From: Sphagnum magellanicum
Lineage: Eukaryota > Streptophyta > Sphagnopsida > Sphagnales > Sphagnaceae
DNA: 64,000 nucleotides
Direction: 5' to 3'
Assembly: GCA_021904315.1 (NCBI GenBank)
Contig: CM038925.1
Location: forward strand, 3,598,501 to 3,662,500
In this document: one piece after another, positions 59,761 through 64,000 of the stretch
Position numbering within the stretch: position 1 is the stretch's first letter
Layout: each line of letters opens with the position of its first letter
The notes under the pieces: generated by a model
What the model saw: the letters and a program-made list of their open reading frames with translations, nothing else
Databases searched by the model: none
What the model was told of the DNA's origin: nothing
Program-made: the position numbers and the translations under genes

Positions 59761-61814
59761 AGGGTTCATGTGTAAGCAGGAACAAGAAGAAGATACCTTG
59801 TTTGATGACTTCAAACCCTTATCATGAGATTAAGGCACGAGATGATTAAATTCAAATGAATGTTCTAGAAATTGAACAAAATCAATGGTTTAGATTGACT
59901 ATCTAAATTTGATCACTCTTACAAGGATAGTTCTTTTTAGTCCTAGCTAGTACACCTTAATAGGTTTGCACCCGCTAATAATTAGCCTACTTATATACTA
60001 GTATTCAATACCTATTACCTATTATTACCTAGCCTACCTAGTTAATTAACTAATTAAAAAACACCATCATATATTAACATGATAAAATTTAATGTTGGAA
60101 ATTCCAAATAATGGTCCATATCTACCATTGCCATGGTATTCTAAAGTTTCACAAACTTGCCAAAGCTTACTACACATTTAAGGTGCGAGTACAAAGATAG
60201 GAGCCAAAAACCATGTTAGATAGTGATGAAAACTATGAACTTTTTTACATATGTCTTTTTTTGACATTTTAAAATTATGTTAATCATTGCAAGTTGTGTT
60301 AAATGAATACTATGAAAGTTGAAGAATCCAAATTAAAAATTCATTATATTAAATTTTGGGTTATGGTTTTTTAAAATGACATTTGAACTTGAATAGGTCT
60401 TGCGTCAAATGTGGTTAATTTTATAATGGATTAGGTAAAGGACTATTGTAATAACATATTAATTTTGATGGTAAAAAAGTTTAGATGATAGCAACCTACT
60501 ACCCAAGCTCAAAAAACATTCACAATTTAAAAGATATGGAATTTTATTTATTTTTTAAATTCAAATTATTTTTCAAAAATTTTAATTTTCAAGAGTTTTT
60601 TACCACACGTAAATGGGGTGTAATGTGCATGACATACAAAAGAAAGTTGTAGTTTATGATATAAAAAACAAAACCCTAAAGTAGTTAACATATTTTGGTA
60701 TGATTCAAAATTATAATAAATTTTCAAGAAGAAATGTAGAATCTAACAAAATTTACACACTTTGAAATTAACACAAAACATGTGATCTATTGGGGCAACT
60801 ATTTGTATTTTTAATAACAAGTTAGAAAATATTTCATTCAAAAATTCTTTCATGTGAAAAAGTGAAAAAAGACTATAAAGGACTCATAGTCCTTTTGTAA
60901 AGTAATCCAATTGTCTCCTATCTATGTACTTGGACTCTTTAATGGTTAATTCATTAAAAAAAGCTAAGGAAAAAAAGTAGACCATTAAATCCAACAATTT
61001 CATCGGTTAATTCATTTTTGTTACATTTAATTACATGTACATTTATAACTAAGATTTATAATCACAATTGAAATTGAATAAAATGCCATGTGGTCATTGA
61101 AAACACATTAAGGTGTAATTCTTTGGATGTCTAAAAATTCATTTTTCATAGTTTTAATATTTTCAATAGTAGTTTATTCCAATTGATATGTGCAAATGAT
61201 CAAATGGGATTCATGTCAAGAATAAATTCATACATCAAAACACATTGTTAAAATTTCATGGTCAAATTTTTGGGATTCAATTTGTTATGGATTTTTAAAG
61301 TTGTACAAAAACACTTGTCCAATCAAGGATAAATTAAATGGATTCAATACACCTTGATATAATGTCCTTTGTGAATAAATGATTCAATGGTAATATAGTA
61401 TTGTGGCAAATTGATATTAAATAAGACAATTTGAAAAGATTTGATGATTAAATTTTGAGATGTATATCAAGTATGAAGCTTTTGAAGGAAGTCCTTCATT
61501 TGTTGAAAATAATGATTTAGATGTTCATGTTTCAAATATAAAATTATCATAAAATAAGTTAAAGATGCTTAAATCTTTATGGAAAAATATTTTATAACTC
61601 CTTGCCACATGGCCCATTTGATTCAAAGTATATTGTTTTTGCTTGTTTTTGTCATACTTTCCTAGTGTATTTTATTTCATAATGGCCTAAAAATGGACTG
61701 TCATGATGTGCCATTTTTGTTCCACCCTAGTGTGTTTTCACCTTGGTGTCTAATGGCCTATGAACCTCATCTCAAGTCATAAAAACAACTACATTTTCAT
61801 CTATTTTGAAATGT
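59761..61814. other. AT-rich intergenic DNA, no gene seen
   Basis: 59950-60050 carries the ACCTA/CTACC word cluster seen elsewhere. Otherwise there is no signal. Confidence 0.5.
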
Positions 61815-62041
61815 CACTAAAAAAATGATATAAGTCCACTTTTCATTTTCATCCAAACTAACATTAATCACAAGTCATAATTGCAGATGTGATTACAAAC
61901 CATTTTTTAGTTGTTTTTATAACTACAAATCATTTTTACTATGGTCCCACAGAAGAAAGTTGCATCAATAATAATAAAAATGGTTGATTTGAACACAAGT
62001 TGCAAATGTGTGGGTTGGAATGGATTAAATTCCTTGTAGTG
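61815..62041. mobile_element. Candidate CACTA-type miniature element
   Basis: It starts CACTAAAAAAATGATATAAG and ends CTTGTAGTG, so both ends read CACTA inward. The flanking triplets are TGT and TCT. Beyond CACTA the ends match poorly, so this is tentative. Interior phrases are shared with 39.7 and 49.5 kb. Confidence 0.3.
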
Positions 62042-62159
62042 TCTTGCTTTTATTCTTCCATTGTATGAACATTTACTTGTTGGTGTTCTTCTACTATGAC
62101 AACATCTTATTGCACTTATTCATTTGCACTAACAAGTTCATGTGAACCAACAACTTCAT

Positions 62160-62930
62160 TCGCCACATTTGTTTTAGCTAAACCAACAAAAAATAGGGGT
62201 AAAAAAAACAAAAAACAAACAAGATACAAATAATTTAAAAAAAAAGTACAGAAAATAAAAACCAAAAATATAAAATCAGAATTAAAAATTACTGAAAATT
62301 ATATAAAAATAGGAAAAGAAAAAAATCAGAAAAAAATTGAAACGCCATAAAAATGGTATTAAAAAAACCAGCAAAAAAACAGGAAAAAAAGACTAAAATA
62401 AATAAAAGAATTAAGAGAAATAAATAAAAATAAAATATTTAAAAAAATTCATGATGAAGACAACAAACCTTTACTACAATCGAGAGCTCATAGCAATAAC
62501 AACAAACCTTTACTATTGTTGTGGGTCATGGCGATGGCAACAAACTATTATTACCATCGGGAGTTTGCAGGGGTTGAGCTGCAAGGGACTCTCTTCTTCC
62601 AATTACTCCTCATGCTTTATTTGTTTTCGTCTCTTTCCTTTTTTTTTTGCTCTTATTTTTCTCTTTCACAACTCCACACACAACTCAAGACACACACGAA
62701 GACAAAAGAAAGAAAGAAGAATCAAAACCAAAATAAGAACAAAGAGATCACAAAATTTTCAAATAAAAACACAAAATTAAAAAAAGAAAGAAAGGAAATC
62801 ACAAAAACAGAAAATAAAAAGAAGAAACAAAGAAAGAAAAAAGAAAATCGAAAAAAGAAGAAGAAAGAGGTCACAAAGAAAGAAGAAGACATTACGAACT
62901 GGGAAAGGGGAAGGAAGTGAAATGCAGGAG
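62160..62930. repeat. Purine-rich (A/G) low-complexity tract
   Basis: 62180-62450 and 62690-62930 are almost wholly A and G on the plus strand, with AAAAAGAAAG-type runs. A three-fold phrase (GACAACAAACCTTTACTAC... ATGGC) lies at 62456-62570. The Lys-rich open frame at 62516-62920 is an artefact of composition. Confidence 0.75.
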
Positions 62931-63424
62931 GTAGGGGTAAGGTAGGGAGGGGGCGCGGGAAGGGAAAAAAAATTGACAGTTGAGAGTCAAGGGGGGGGGT
63001 GAAAAGAAAAAATTATGAACCCAGAACCCTGTCCTGGGGTTGGGTTTCATCCCATCAAAAAAAAATCCCGAAACGAGATTTTTTGGATGGTGCACTGGTG
63101 GGTGCTTGGTCACTCAGTGAGGCCTTCAGCCGTTTGAATTAAAAAAACTTTTGTGTTCTGTTAAAGAAGATGTGCTCCCTTAATTTTCAAGCTCACACTT
63201 CAGGCTTCCACTCTCAAGGCTACAACCCTCAAATTAGGGGAAGCCCTGGGGAAGTGGTCTTTTAATTAAACAAAATCACTAGCATAAAAACTTCCAAAAA
63301 CTTTTTAGCAAAATTTGACTCTTCCTCTTGTTGATTATCCTCAAAATCAAATGTACAAAGCCAAAAGATCATAGACCCTTCAAATCAAATCCATGCATTG
63401 TGAGAGACGTTGCAACCCTAACCC
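62931..63424. other. GC-richer spacer, no recognisable gene
   Basis: A G-run (nine G) lies near 62990. No coding signal was recognised. Confidence 0.45.
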
Positions 63425-63800
63425 AAAGGCCTTACCCTCCACAAAACTGACTTTCAAATTGACTCTTCCCTCGGGTCTTACCCTACAAAAAACTGACTTT
63501 GGGAAGGCCCCTACCCTAAACCTTTTATTACCCTACACAAAACTTCCTGTTTGGAAGGCCCCATCCCTAAGGCCTTACCCTACACAAAACTTTAATTTGG
63601 GGAAGGCCCCTAAGCTAATTCTTATCCTCCACAAAACTTACTCTAGGAAAACCCCTACACTAAGGCATTATCCTTCACAAAACTTACTTTGACAATGCCC
63701 CTATGCTCTGGCCTTACCTTACACAAGACTTATTTTAGGAAGGTCCATATCCTAAGCCCTTAACCCTAAACAAAACATATATTGGAAAGGCTTGTAGCTG
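63425..63800. repeat. 47-bp tandem array, about eight units
   Basis: ACAAAAC (or one-change forms) falls at 63441, 63485, 63537, 63584, 63631, 63677, 63723 and 63770; most steps are 46-47 bp. Units read ACAAAACTTACTTTGGGAAG then GCCCCTACCCTAAGGCCTTA and CCCTAC. The open frame at 63393-63692 is created by the repeat. Confidence 0.85.
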
Positions 63801-63888
63801 CCTGGGGGTCTGCCCTTACATTTAAAGAATTTTCAAAAAAAAGCCTGTGTATTTGGGGTGGGCTTATCCCCACAAACATGCCTGAAGA

Positions 63889-63908
63889 TGTGTGTGTGTG
63901 TGTGTGTT
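63889..63908. repeat. (GT)n microsatellite
   Basis: About nine GT/TG units. Confidence 0.9.
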
Positions 63909-64000
63909 TGCAAAGAGTATATGGCACTCCCAAGGCTAGTAGAGTGAGTTAGGACATTTTTTCATAAGGCATTTGTAGTGACATGATTTGTCACAACAAT

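Noticed and set aside
62516..62920. 134-codon Lys-rich open frame
   Set aside because: Produced by an A/G-only tract; no real protein character.
63393..63692. 99-codon open frame
   Set aside because: Generated by the 47-bp tandem array.

Overview
The window looks like nuclear DNA of a land plant with a large, repeat-rich genome. It is strongly AT-rich, with only a few islands of higher GC. The repeats are typical plant ones: a hAT transposase relic, an LTR element with a plant-type primer site, tRNA-derived SINE-like copies, miniature inverted-repeat elements and many minisatellites. I cannot name the species. A seed-free plant (fern, lycophyte or bryophyte) or a gymnosperm seems more likely than a compact angiosperm genome, but that is inference.

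Only one intact protein gene is convincing: an intronless 627-codon gene at 26474-28357 (+) for a membrane-anchored NXPE/PC-esterase-type protein. The other coding signals are decayed. They are the first third of a RACK1 (WD-repeat ribosomal scaffold) pseudogene at 13488-13941 (-), which keeps a GC-rich 5' flank and a telo-box. A BED-finger hAT transposase relic lies at 15986-18110 (+). A relic resembling the DUF3504/Crypton-like tyrosine recombinase family, with plausible introns, lies at 41367-42850 (+). A decayed unknown gene with a RING-like end lies at 57640-59760 (-).

Layout: 0-4.9 kb is AT-rich with a 29-bp minisatellite. 4.9-14.4 kb is less AT-rich and holds a strong hairpin, a fold-back element and the RACK1 pseudogene. 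14.4-18.1 kb has small arrays and the hAT relic. 19.4-23.2 kb is a nested LTR structure: a 3.27-kb LTR element on the minus strand lies inside an older LTR of its own family. 23.3-26.4 kb is mixed repeats. 26.5-28.4 kb is the NXPE-like gene, followed by a 145-bp-unit array to about 29.5 kb. 30-41 kb is AT-rich with SINE-like copies and fold-back elements. 41.4-42.9 kb is the recombinase relic. 43-52 kb is a nest of AT-rich repeats, including a satellite built on the word TGCAATACCCT; a 609-bp inverted-repeat element interrupts it with a clear target duplication. 52-60 kb holds hairpins and the RING-like relic. 60-64 kb is low-complexity sequence ending in a 47-bp array that appears to be amplified from the end of one of the fold-back elements.

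There are no operons. The biology is mostly that of mobile elements and their decay, with one live-looking gene in the middle.
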